DNA of 64,000 nucleotides from Bryobacter sp. (GTDB lineage: Bacteria > Acidobacteriota > Terriglobia > Bryobacterales > Bryobacteraceae): positions 1 through 64,000 of the forward strand of contig JALHNH010000034.1 of the NCBI GenBank assembly GCA_022843625.1, given 5' to 3'. Positions 54,401 to 61,583 of this stretch are shown here, piece by piece. Below the pieces are notes generated by a model. That model was not told the DNA's origin. It saw only the letters and a list, made by a program, of their open reading frames with translations, and did no database searches. Position numbers and translations under genes: made by a program. The stretch's first letter is position 1, and every line of letters begins with the position of its first letter.

Positions 54401-54980
54401 CGACCATAAATTCGTTGGTGTTCACCTGGCCGCCGTTAGACGACCATCGCCCGAAGCCAACCGATCCGGATGTTGCGGGAGCCGCGCTCGCGCCGAAGTC
54501 GTTGACGCCTGCAGTGAGCGTGGCGATCTGAAAGAGATTGCGGTTGGAAGAGGGAAGATCGACTACCTTCTTGTTGTCTATCAACTGGCTGACCGATGAA
54601 GTGGTGGTTTGCAGCAGCGGCGTCTCGGCCTTCACTTCGATGGTCTCCGTCACCTGCCCCGGTTCCATCGTTACAGGAATTTCCATCTTCTGACTGGTGT
54701 CGAGCTTGAGGTTTGCTCGAGAGAGGCGCTTGAAGCCCGTCAGTTGTGCATCGATCCGATACACACCCGGGGGAAGAAGCGGGATCTCGAAGTAACCCAC
54801 GCCGTTGGTTTGGGTGGAACGCTCGACGCCCGTGGCTTGTTCGGTGGCGATCACACGTACGTTCGGCAATACGGCACCTGTGGAATCTTGCACCGTCCCA
54901 AGCATGGTACCGGTGAATGTCTGGCCGAAAGCGGCCGTGGCGAGAAGGGCAAATACGGCTGTAGCGGAAAAATTCATCAT
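51489..54980 (-). CDS. TonB-dependent receptor, Oar-like
   Basis: An outer-membrane receptor of 1163 residues. The mature N-terminus has a carboxypeptidase-regulatory-like domain (MLGTVQDSTGAVLPNVRVIA), then a plug (VVDLPSSNRNLFQIATLTAG, NEFMVDGATALTANM) and a barrel ending in LALKVLF. AGGAG six bases before the ATG at 54980 supports the start. It is the first gene of the long operon and therefore presumably brings in the operon's substrate. A divergent GntR/LacI gene shares its control region. Confidence 0.93.
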   Translation of the reverse strand: MMNFSATAVFALLATAAFGQTFTGTMLGTVQDSTGAVLPNVRVIATEQATGVERSTQTNGVGYFEIPLLPPGVYRIDAQLTGFKRLSRANLKLDTSQKMEIPVTMEPGQVTETIEVKAETPLLQTTTSSVSQLIDNKKVVDLPSSNRNLFQIATLTAGVNDFGASAAPATSGSVGFGRWSSNGGQVNTNEFMVDGATALTANMGAASVIPTIDAIEEFKIETNALAAEFGRTGGAVINAIYKSGTNDLHGTIYDFWKNRVLNANSWLNNRSNRARDFLNVHTFGYSVGGPVVIPKLYNGRNKLFFFHNYEGYRDVLPSRLLLTVPTAAEKTGDFSQRRTAAGTLINIYDPLTTTAVPNQANRFTRSVFPGNVVPANRLDPVARNLAAYYPAPNTTPIDPFSNANNYLVNATGQNRQNMWTIKTDYNIRDGARLFVRYTESEQGGGAANLFGPTPGCSSCLIQNNPGGAFSARGGGSNLFVFPKNAVVGYSSTLTPTTILDLRYSLNRQLLSRLPQSAGFDLGAAGFPSQFASSVFYKTFPPISIANYEGLGSRSNGDLLRRGDLSHSLQGSITKISGKHTVKFGGDARMYRYADIQASDVTPSFSFNQAWTQQDPFAPSPTAGWSMASFMLGLPAGGNNRIPGSIAVQWFYLAGYVQDDWRVSNRLTLNLGFRYDLETPYTERFDRNTSFDLNLRSAATNRLPSALGALQFMGKDIDSRYRNPVDRNNFGPRFGLAYKLKTQTVLRAAYGLFYQPIVNTGFGAATFGALGYDGDTPFLASTDGGLTPARRLSNPFPDGFNPPTGNADGPNTLLGQNVTTQLRNIVAPYTQQFNVGVQHQMKSWLLDVGYVGSRGVNQYINIQGNQLDPSLYSRGAALNAQVPNPFLGLVARGPFSAPTLSQGQLLRPFPQFTDVQYNTVSAGQMSYNALQTKLERRFSNGFSLLTAYTWSKNIGNVGERYWRSTGIQNQYDNSIERSISPIDVGHRMTSAFLYDLPFGKGRPWANSLPGALNLLVGGWQLNGVFTLQSGLPLSIGVPVNSIGFGAGQRANNNGRSALLPEDQRTPLRWFDTSVFSQPDPFTFGNTGPQSPDLRGTGVNSWNVSFFKNTAIRERVTLQFRAEFFNFLNHPLWGNPGTTVNTPAFGQVAQKGGNRNGQLALKVLF

Positions 54981-55020
54981 GGAAGCTCCTGAAAGTCTTT
55001 TAGAGACTAACAGAAGATGA

Positions 55021-55040
55021 ACCAATGGTCAACTATTGGT
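55021..55040. promoter_or_regulatory. Operator-like palindrome between receptor and regulator
   Basis: ACCAAT-8-ATTGGT is a perfect inverted repeat. Its centre holds TTGACC on the minus strand (55027-55032), a near-consensus -35 box for the receptor operon with TAGTCT 17 nt on. Its right arm holds TTGGTA (55036-55041), a -35 box for the regulator, with TAGAAT (55060-55065) after 18 nt. One bound repressor could block both promoters. The regulator's transcript would start only a few bases before its GTG. Confidence 0.6.
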
Positions 55041-55075
55041 AAACATTAAACACATCGAATAGAATAAGAAAAGCC

Positions 55076-56170
55076 GTGACGCGACAGGAACTCACTCAAC
55101 TTATCCGCAAGAAAATCGAGCTTGGCGAGTATCCCGCAGGGAACTTTCTGCCAGCCGAGCGAAGCATGGCCGAAGCATTAAACACGTCCCGCCCGACGTT
55201 GCGGCGCGCACTTGAACCATTGGTAAAGGAAGGAATCCTGGAGCAAGAGCCCGGTCGCGGCATCATGGTGCCGGATGAAAGTACGCGGAATCCCTGGCGC
55301 ATCATCGCGCTGCTCTTGCCGGATTTCACAAACCGATTCTTTGCGGAGGTGGCTGAAGCCATCGAATACGCGGCCTTCCAGCGCGGCTATCAAGTGCTGC
55401 TTTGCAACTCCAGACATCAGCCACATTTGGAGGATCAGTACTTAAAGCAACTGGCGGCGCGCAAGGTGGACGGGGTAATACTGGCGCACCAACCGAATCA
55501 ACAGATACCCCAGTCGCTGGGGTTACTGCAGGCGGCAGGAATTCCCACGGTGCTGTTGTTTAGTTCGGCTCGAAATGCCGACTGCGACAGCGTCGTGCTG
55601 GATGATCGTGCGGGTGTAGAGCAGGCACTGCGCTATTTGGCATCGCTCGGCCATCAGCGAATTGCCTACTGTCCGCCACTGGGCGAGCGTACGGCGCATT
55701 CTCGTGATGCACACTATCGCGAGTTCGTCAGACGATCTGGCACTGCGCCATTGCTGTTGGATATCGTAGGCAAACCTGAGGCGGAGATCCTGGCAGCCAC
55801 CCGCGCCATGCTCCAGCTTAAAAATGCGCCTACCGCTTGTTTCGCCGGCAACGACCACGTCGCACTTTTGCTGCTGAAGAGCCTGGCCACCTTGAAGGTG
55901 CGTGTGCCGGAGCAGTTCTCCGTGGTAGGTTTCGATAACCTTCGTTTGGTGGAACACTTGCCCGTACCGCTGACAACCGTCGATCAACCAAAGCACGAGA
56001 TGGGCCGGCGAGCTGCAGAACTTCTCTTCGAGAGACTCGAAGCTGGCCCTGGCCTGCCGGTGCGCCGCGAAGTATTTACTCCGCACCTGGTGATTCGGGA
56101 CTCCTCATCGATCGCACCACGCACCGAGGAAGCTCTAGCCGGTGTTACCGGCCTGCAGCCTACGCCTTGA
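55076..56170 (+). CDS. GntR/LacI-type transcriptional regulator
   Basis: A 364-aa regulator. The N-terminal 70 residues are a GntR winged helix (MTRQELTQLIRKKIELGEYPAG, LPAERSMAEALNTSRPTLRRALEPLVKEGIL). The rest (about 75-345) is a periplasmic-binding-protein-like sugar-sensing domain (IIALLLPDFTNRFFAEVAEAIEYAA, VDGVILAH, FSVVGFDNLRL, TTVDQPKHEMGRRAAELLF), as in LacI or the AraR type. It is divergent from the receptor operon with 95 bp between starts and most probably controls it in response to a sugar. The start is GTG. Confidence 0.9.
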   Translation: MTRQELTQLIRKKIELGEYPAGNFLPAERSMAEALNTSRPTLRRALEPLVKEGILEQEPGRGIMVPDESTRNPWRIIALLLPDFTNRFFAEVAEAIEYAAFQRGYQVLLCNSRHQPHLEDQYLKQLAARKVDGVILAHQPNQQIPQSLGLLQAAGIPTVLLFSSARNADCDSVVLDDRAGVEQALRYLASLGHQRIAYCPPLGERTAHSRDAHYREFVRRSGTAPLLLDIVGKPEAEILAATRAMLQLKNAPTACFAGNDHVALLLLKSLATLKVRVPEQFSVVGFDNLRLVEHLPVPLTTVDQPKHEMGRRAAELLFERLEAGPGLPVRREVFTPHLVIRDSSSIAPRTEEALAGVTGLQPTP

Positions 56171-56428
56171 GTTGCCAGGATCAGCCTGAGAGCGCACTGG
56201 GAAGATGCCACCCTGCTGATTGCCGTCGAGTTCGAGCACCTTGCGGAAGGATTCTTCAATGGTTCGGAAGGTGTAGCTCAACGGGTGGAGCCAGGTGCCC
56301 CAGAACTGCGGGATGGCCGTCACTTGGCGAGTCTCGCGGAGCAGATCCTTCTTGTAAGAGGCCATGTCGAAGCCGCGTAACATGGCCACACAGATATCTG
56401 TGCGGTTGATGCAGCCGTTCAGATCGAA
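56135..56428 (-). pseudogene. C-terminal fragment of the 440-aa unknown gene
   Basis: In the minus frame, FDLNGCINRTDICVAMLRGF, QFWGTWLHPLSYTFRTIEE and VLELDGNQQGGIFP closely match the C-terminal 85 residues of the gene at 59549-60871, with a 2-3 residue gap. The rest is absent: no upstream sequence matches, and no start signal is evident. The 3' end overlaps the last codons of the regulator by 36 nt. It appears to be a decayed duplicate. Confidence 0.7.
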
Positions 56429-56555
56429 GCTTAAGAATACGGCGCCCGCTAAACAGTCGATTTCCTGATTCCCCATGGAGGTGCAAGGCCACAGTCCGGA
56501 GCGAATCTGCTCCAGGGCTGACCAGTTGTTTTGTACTGTAAAAGGCAGGCACGAC

Positions 56556-56783
56556 ATGCACGAACTCGAAATACTATCGGTGGTTGCATTGCTCGAAAAC
56601 GTCGCAGCCCATGACCTTCCGCGCGGCCAGGTTGGCACGGTCGTCGAACGGCTCGCCCCCGGTGTCTACGAAGTTGAATTCAGCGATGACGCCGGACGAA
56701 CGTACGCTACTCACATTCTTCGAGCTGAGCAGTTGGTTCAGCTTCAGTGGTTGCGTTTTGAGCACTTGCCTTCTGCCACCTAA
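56556..56783 (+). CDS. DUF4926 domain protein
   Basis: A 75-aa protein with the DUF4926 pattern: MHELEILSVVALLENV, LPRGQVGTVVERLAPGVYEVEF and THILRAEQLVQL, an all-beta SH3-like fold. DUF4926 proteins often sit next to small toxin-like proteins and may act as antitoxins or immunity factors. No such partner is recognisable here; upstream is a gene fragment, downstream a kinase. AAAGG precedes the ATG at 56556 by about 10 nt. A longer reading from 56475 has no support. Confidence 0.7.
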   Translation: MHELEILSVVALLENVAAHDLPRGQVGTVVERLAPGVYEVEFSDDAGRTYATHILRAEQLVQLQWLRFEHLPSAT

Positions 56784-56879
56784 CAGCGGTCCGAGCGCTG
56801 TTTCAGTTGCTTTGACAAGCTGGCCACGTAACTGGTGGATGATCGTTTCGCATGCGTTAGACTAGGCACTTATATTCAG

Positions 56880-59525
56880 ATGGCGATTTCTCTCGGTGAC
56901 AAACTAGGCCCTTACGAAATCCTTGCTCCTCTCGGCGCCGGTGGAATGGGGCAGGTGTGGAAGGCGCGCGATACGCGCCTGGATCGCATTGTCGCCGTCA
57001 AGACCTCTGCCGACCGCTTCAGCGAACGCTTCGAGCGGGAAGCGCGCGCGGTCGCAGCGCTGAATCACCCCAATATTTGCCAGCTTTACGACGTCGGCCC
57101 GGACTATCTGGTGATGGAGTTCATCGAAGGCTCGCCAGTGAGTGCGCCCGATTCCCCGCGCAAGCTGCTGGACATTGCGGTGCAAATGGCAGAGGGTCTG
57201 GCTGCTGCGCATGCCGCCGGGATCATTCACCGGGACCTGAAGCCAGACAACATCCTGATCACGCGCGATGGCCGCGTAAAGATTCTCGATTTCGGCCTCG
57301 CGAAAGCGGCGCATCAGGAGCTTGGCGCTGAAGAGGCTACGCGGACGGTGGCTTTGCATCTCACCGATCCCGGCACCACGATCGGCACCATCGCTTACAT
57401 GAGCCCGGAACAGGCTCGCGGCGAGGTGAATCTGACGGCACAGTCCGACCAGTTCTCGCTGGGTCTTGTGTTGTATGAACTAGCGACGGGCAAGAAGGCC
57501 TTCCCGCGAGGCAGTGCGGCCGAGATCATGGTAGCGATTATCCGCGAAGAGGCTGAGGCTCTGCCAGCATCGGTGCCTGCACCATTCCGCTGGATTGTGG
57601 AACGGCTGCTCCAGAAGGAGCCGAATGAGCGATACGTTTCCACACTCGACCTCTATCGGGAACTTCGCCAGATCAGGGAACGGCTATCGGAATCGATGTC
57701 GACAAGCGCGGTTGCGGCGGTTCAGGCCGCAGGCCCCCAGCGGAGCCGCCGCAACTGGCTGGGATTTGCGCTCATTGCTGCGATCTTCGCTGCGGCGGGC
57801 ATACTGGGGACCCTCTTCCTCGCCCCCAAGCCGCACAACCCGGCGAACGATATCTACACCCCCATCGAGACCTCGCTCGAAAGCCCCTCCGATCCCGCAT
57901 GGTCGCCGGATGGGAAGGCCTTCACCTATTCAGCGATCTTCGAGGGGAAGCGGCAGGTCTTCGTACGCTACCTGAATTCAACGGTTGCCACCCGGCTCAC
58001 GAATTTCTCCAGCGATGCGCACCCTCTCGGCTGGGCGCCGGATGGCAAACGTATCTTCCTCGCTGCAAAGAACCCGGCGGGCGACTCGCCGACGCTGGTC
58101 CTGTTTTCGGTCTCGATCGCGGGCGGCGAACCCGAGTTTGTGGCACCCCTTGCCATTGGAGCCCGTCTTGGAAGCCCGCTTGCACGCGTTTCTCCCGACG
58201 GGAAGGTCCTGCTGGGGCTCCACCGGGAATCGGATGGAACCGTGTGGCTTGGCATTTCCTCGCCGGTGGGAAGTCCCTGGAAGCGCTACGCCCCTGCGCC
58301 GTTCGAAACGAAGCGGTCGACGAATCGACCTCACATGGATCTTTCCCCGGATGGAAAGAAGATTGTCTATTTTCTGACCAACAACGGTGAAAATCAGGCG
58401 TGGCTTTTGCCCTTCCCCCCTGGTTCGGGCACACCGAAAAGGATACTGGACGGTGATGTGGGTTCGAGTATCAGCTTTTCTTGGTTTCCCGACAGCCAGC
58501 ACATCGCGGCGAACACTACATCCGGTGATCGGCGCATACTCCGGCTGCTCGATACCGCAGGCGCAGGCGGCAAGCCGATGACCGGCGGCATGGTGAACCA
58601 GACGTTCCCCGCCGTCTCTCCCGATGGCCGGCGAATGCTCTTTCTGGATTCCACGAGCGACTACCGTATTGTGGCTGCTTCGCTGAAAGACGCTTCCCTG
58701 CGTACGCGGGTCCGCTCGCAATTGCGCACGGGAATGCCGTTGTGGGTCGCCAAGGGTGAACGCTTCGTTTACGCCACTTCCTCGCAAGGAGAGCCCGAGA
58801 TCTGGCTGCGCGAAAGCAATGGCTCCGAACGCCCGGTACTGACTCAATCTGCCTTTCCTCCGGGAACCGGCAGCCGGTTTATGAACCCCGCTCTTTCCCC
58901 GGATGGGGGCCGGTTGGCCGTGGTGCAGATTCCTCCCCAGGGCTCGGCCTCGATCTGGATCACGTCTGTGGCGGGCGGCAGTCCTGTACGCCTCACCAAT
59001 AGTGATTCCGCCGATGAGTTTATGGGAACCTGGTCGCCGGACGGCTCTCGCATCGTTTATCTGCTAGGTCAGGCGGGAGTCAGTTCGGTTATGACCGGGA
59101 AGACCAACGGTCAGGCTACGCCGGTTGAACTGGTCCGCTCATCGGGGAATCTTTCGCCCGACTGGTCGCCGACCGGCGAGTGGATAGTCTATGCCAGCGA
59201 ACCCGGGACCTGGGCTCTCATCTCGCCCGACGGCAAGAACAAAAGAGACCTCGGCAAGATCGCTACCCAGCACCTGACCTTCTCCAAAGACGGCAAGACG
59301 CTCTACGGCATTCGTGCCGAGGGCGACCATGAGTACCTGTTTTCATTGACCATCGCCACGGGTCAGATGAAGACGATAGGCGACGTGGGCAGCGAGTTCG
59401 CCCCGCGCAGCTACTTGAATCCCGGCATCCGCTTCAGCTTGAGCCCCGATGGCCAGAGTATCCTTTACCCGACCTTCAGCACCAAGACGGGCCTCTGGAT
59501 GCTGGAAGGCTTCGCGCAGCCGTAG
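56880..59525 (+). CDS. Ser/Thr protein kinase with PD40 propeller
   Basis: An 881-aa membrane protein. The N-terminal 265 residues are a PknB-type kinase: P-loop LGAGGMGQVWKARD, Lys41, HRDLKPDN (Asp119), DFG (Asp137) and GTIAYMSPEQARG. A membrane helix follows at about residues 300-320, then a PD40/TolB-like propeller (repeats such as PSDPAWSPDGKAFTYSA and GTWSPDGSRIVYLLG) probably facing the periplasm. This layout is frequent in Acidobacteriota. The longer start at 56835 gives a poor N-terminus; ATG 56880 is right at the family motif. TATATT at 56871-56876 may be a -10 box, giving a nearly leaderless message. Confidence 0.92.
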   Translation: MAISLGDKLGPYEILAPLGAGGMGQVWKARDTRLDRIVAVKTSADRFSERFEREARAVAALNHPNICQLYDVGPDYLVMEFIEGSPVSAPDSPRKLLDIAVQMAEGLAAAHAAGIIHRDLKPDNILITRDGRVKILDFGLAKAAHQELGAEEATRTVALHLTDPGTTIGTIAYMSPEQARGEVNLTAQSDQFSLGLVLYELATGKKAFPRGSAAEIMVAIIREEAEALPASVPAPFRWIVERLLQKEPNERYVSTLDLYRELRQIRERLSESMSTSAVAAVQAAGPQRSRRNWLGFALIAAIFAAAGILGTLFLAPKPHNPANDIYTPIETSLESPSDPAWSPDGKAFTYSAIFEGKRQVFVRYLNSTVATRLTNFSSDAHPLGWAPDGKRIFLAAKNPAGDSPTLVLFSVSIAGGEPEFVAPLAIGARLGSPLARVSPDGKVLLGLHRESDGTVWLGISSPVGSPWKRYAPAPFETKRSTNRPHMDLSPDGKKIVYFLTNNGENQAWLLPFPPGSGTPKRILDGDVGSSISFSWFPDSQHIAANTTSGDRRILRLLDTAGAGGKPMTGGMVNQTFPAVSPDGRRMLFLDSTSDYRIVAASLKDASLRTRVRSQLRTGMPLWVAKGERFVYATSSQGEPEIWLRESNGSERPVLTQSAFPPGTGSRFMNPALSPDGGRLAVVQIPPQGSASIWITSVAGGSPVRLTNSDSADEFMGTWSPDGSRIVYLLGQAGVSSVMTGKTNGQATPVELVRSSGNLSPDWSPTGEWIVYASEPGTWALISPDGKNKRDLGKIATQHLTFSKDGKTLYGIRAEGDHEYLFSLTIATGQMKTIGDVGSEFAPRSYLNPGIRFSLSPDGQSILYPTFSTKTGLWMLEGFAQP

Positions 59526-59548
59526 TTGACGAGATCCACGACGCGATC

Positions 59549-60871
59549 TCACCCTGCCTTGGGGGCTGCTTCCGGTGGGCCGGAGAGTGGGATGGGAATG
59601 ATGCCACCGGGTTCATTGCCGTCGAGTTCAAGCACCTCGCGGAAAGATTCTTCAATAGTGCGGACGGCGTAGCTCAACTGGTGGAGCCATGCGCTCCAGA
59701 ACTGCGGGATGGCGGGCACCTGGCGGGTCTCGCGGATTTCGCGCAATACATCCTTCTTGTGCGAAGCCATGTCGAAGCCGCGTAACATGGCGACACCGAT
59801 ATCGGTGAGGTTGATGCGGTCGTTCAGATCGAAGCGGGCGATGTCGCGGCGGATGTTGCGCTCGGTTCCGGCCTTGGTCGTAACGGTGACGCATTCCTGC
59901 AGGGTGATGGCGCCAGAGACGATGCCGGCGTCGGCGGTGAGATTGAGCAACGTGGTTGCCATGGGAGCGTTGCGAACGGCGACGGGTGGGGCGGCGTGGT
60001 GCAGGCGGATGCGTGCGGGGCCAGAGATGCCGGCCCAGACGCCAGTCTTCATCTCCGTCATCGAGAAGAACTTCGAGACGATGGCCTCCATCTCGCGGTC
60101 TTCGAGCTTTTCAATCTCTTTCTCGGTGAAACGCTTGGCCTCTTCGGCACGCTTGTTGAAGGCGTCTACAAACTGGGTGCCTTCATGGAGCCGGTTCAGA
60201 ATGACCTCTGGCCAGCTTGGCATCGGGTATTGCCAGGCGACGGGCACGACCTGTGCACCGAGCTTGCTGAGGCTCACCATAACGGCATAAATCTGCTTTT
60301 TGTTGGTGCTTTCGATGTAGACGCGGCCCTCGTGGAAGTCGAGCAGAACGGGTACCTGAGTGCGGTGAACTTCTGTCGCGTCGGTAGCCTTTTCGTCGAC
60401 GGTACGTTTGTCGGGCGGCTGAAGAAATTTGTAAGGCCGCTCGAGCATCACATAGGAGCTTTGCTCTTTGATTGAGGGCAGATCGCTCGTATTTTTCCAC
60501 TCATTGGCCACGGCCCAAAGGCCAAACCACGGGATTGTAGCGTGGATCTGAAACGACTCGACACCGCGGCCAAAGCCCGTGCCTTCGAGGATTTGCGGGG
60601 GCAGAACGACTTCGCTGAGTTCCATCGAATCGGCGACATGGTGGCGGGCCACTTCGATCTGCTGCTCTTCGGTGAGTTCCTGCTCTTCGTCCATACGAGG
60701 AGCGCTGTAGGGATTGATCCCCATCGCGTCGCTCTTGTAAAGGCGGGCGGCGCTGCCAGCGGCGAGTTGAGAGTTGATCACCATACGAGCGGGATCTGCA
60801 AGCTGAATTGAGAAGTCCTTGAGGGACTCTTTCACCAGCCCGGCGATTGCCCAATTACCACGTCCAAACAT
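59549..60871 (-). CDS. Unknown 440-aa protein
   Basis: I do not recognise this protein. It is soluble, without signal peptide or clear membrane helix, and starts MFGRGNWAIAGLVKESLKDFS. Parts such as VPVLLDFHEGRVYIESTNKKQIYAVMVSL and a heptad-rich region (about 235-265; FNKRAEEAKRFTEKEIEKLEDREME) suggest a mixed alpha/beta fold with a coiled coil. The C-terminal 85 residues are conserved in a decayed copy at 56135-56428, so the family is duplicated locally. It lies 23 bp from the convergent kinase gene. Function unknown. Confidence 0.7.
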   Translation of the reverse strand: MFGRGNWAIAGLVKESLKDFSIQLADPARMVINSQLAAGSAARLYKSDAMGINPYSAPRMDEEQELTEEQQIEVARHHVADSMELSEVVLPPQILEGTGFGRGVESFQIHATIPWFGLWAVANEWKNTSDLPSIKEQSSYVMLERPYKFLQPPDKRTVDEKATDATEVHRTQVPVLLDFHEGRVYIESTNKKQIYAVMVSLSKLGAQVVPVAWQYPMPSWPEVILNRLHEGTQFVDAFNKRAEEAKRFTEKEIEKLEDREMEAIVSKFFSMTEMKTGVWAGISGPARIRLHHAAPPVAVRNAPMATTLLNLTADAGIVSGAITLQECVTVTTKAGTERNIRRDIARFDLNDRINLTDIGVAMLRGFDMASHKKDVLREIRETRQVPAIPQFWSAWLHQLSYAVRTIEESFREVLELDGNEPGGIIPIPLSGPPEAAPKAG

Positions 60872-61058
60872 TCTTTACTCCTGCTTTCTGACTGAAAACT
60901 TTTGACTGAGGGGTTCGATCCGCCTGCCGGCTGGCGGCTATGGCGACAGACCCTCCATGATACCGTCCTCAGTCGATTCCGCCGCACTGGAAACCTGCTA
61001 GATTGAGAGCTTTGGTACGAATAAGCCAGCTTATGTATTCCCTGAACAGAACGCCCGA

Positions 61059-61559
61059 ATGAAACGCTTCACCCTTCGCTTACTGCGCCCCGAATCCCGC
61101 TCTGTAGAAAGCGGGCAGTTTGAAGTTCAGCCCGAACACGAGGAGGCTCGCAAGATTCTTGGCCTGATGAAGGAGTTCTTCCGCAGCAGACCGCCGCAGT
61201 TCCGCGACAAACTTGCGTTTCTTAAGAAGAGCGATCTCGACATGGAATGGCTGGCCGCGCCTGGCGGGGTGGCTTTCGTAAGCCTCTTGCAGGGGAATCA
61301 GCCGGTCTCGATGTGCGTTTTGCTTTCCGGCAAGGAAGACGAGGCTGATCTCGGCATCCTGACGGGCTATCGGAACGGCGTGGTGGAAGCCTTCTTCGGC
61401 CAGCTTACGGCCGAGGAAGAGCGGCAGATCTTCAGCAAGGAACGCCCGCTCGCGCTGCTCACCGTCGTGCCGGGGCAGCCGGAACTCACGCCCACCATTC
61501 ACCTGCTGCATACTGCTCTTGCAGCCGTTTTCTTTGATGCCGTGGAGCGGATGGGCTAG
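61059..61559 (+). CDS. Unknown 166-aa protein
   Basis: A soluble protein starting MKRFTLRLLRPESRSVESGQF. I do not recognise the family. The alternating pattern (AAPGGVAFVSLLQGNQPVSMCVLLSG) suggests a beta-rich core with flanking helices. It has no signal peptide. It is divergent from the 440-aa gene with 187 bp between starts, and ends 24 bp before the convergent beta-helix gene. Confidence 0.65.
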   Translation: MKRFTLRLLRPESRSVESGQFEVQPEHEEARKILGLMKEFFRSRPPQFRDKLAFLKKSDLDMEWLAAPGGVAFVSLLQGNQPVSMCVLLSGKEDEADLGILTGYRNGVVEAFFGQLTAEEERQIFSKERPLALLTVVPGQPELTPTIHLLHTALAAVFFDAVERMG

Positions 61560-61583
61560 CGCTTGTAGATTCGCCGGCCCAGC

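Noticed and set aside
60908..60950. tRNA-like GGTTCGATCC
   Set aside because: A single T-loop-like string without matching acceptor or anticodon stems.
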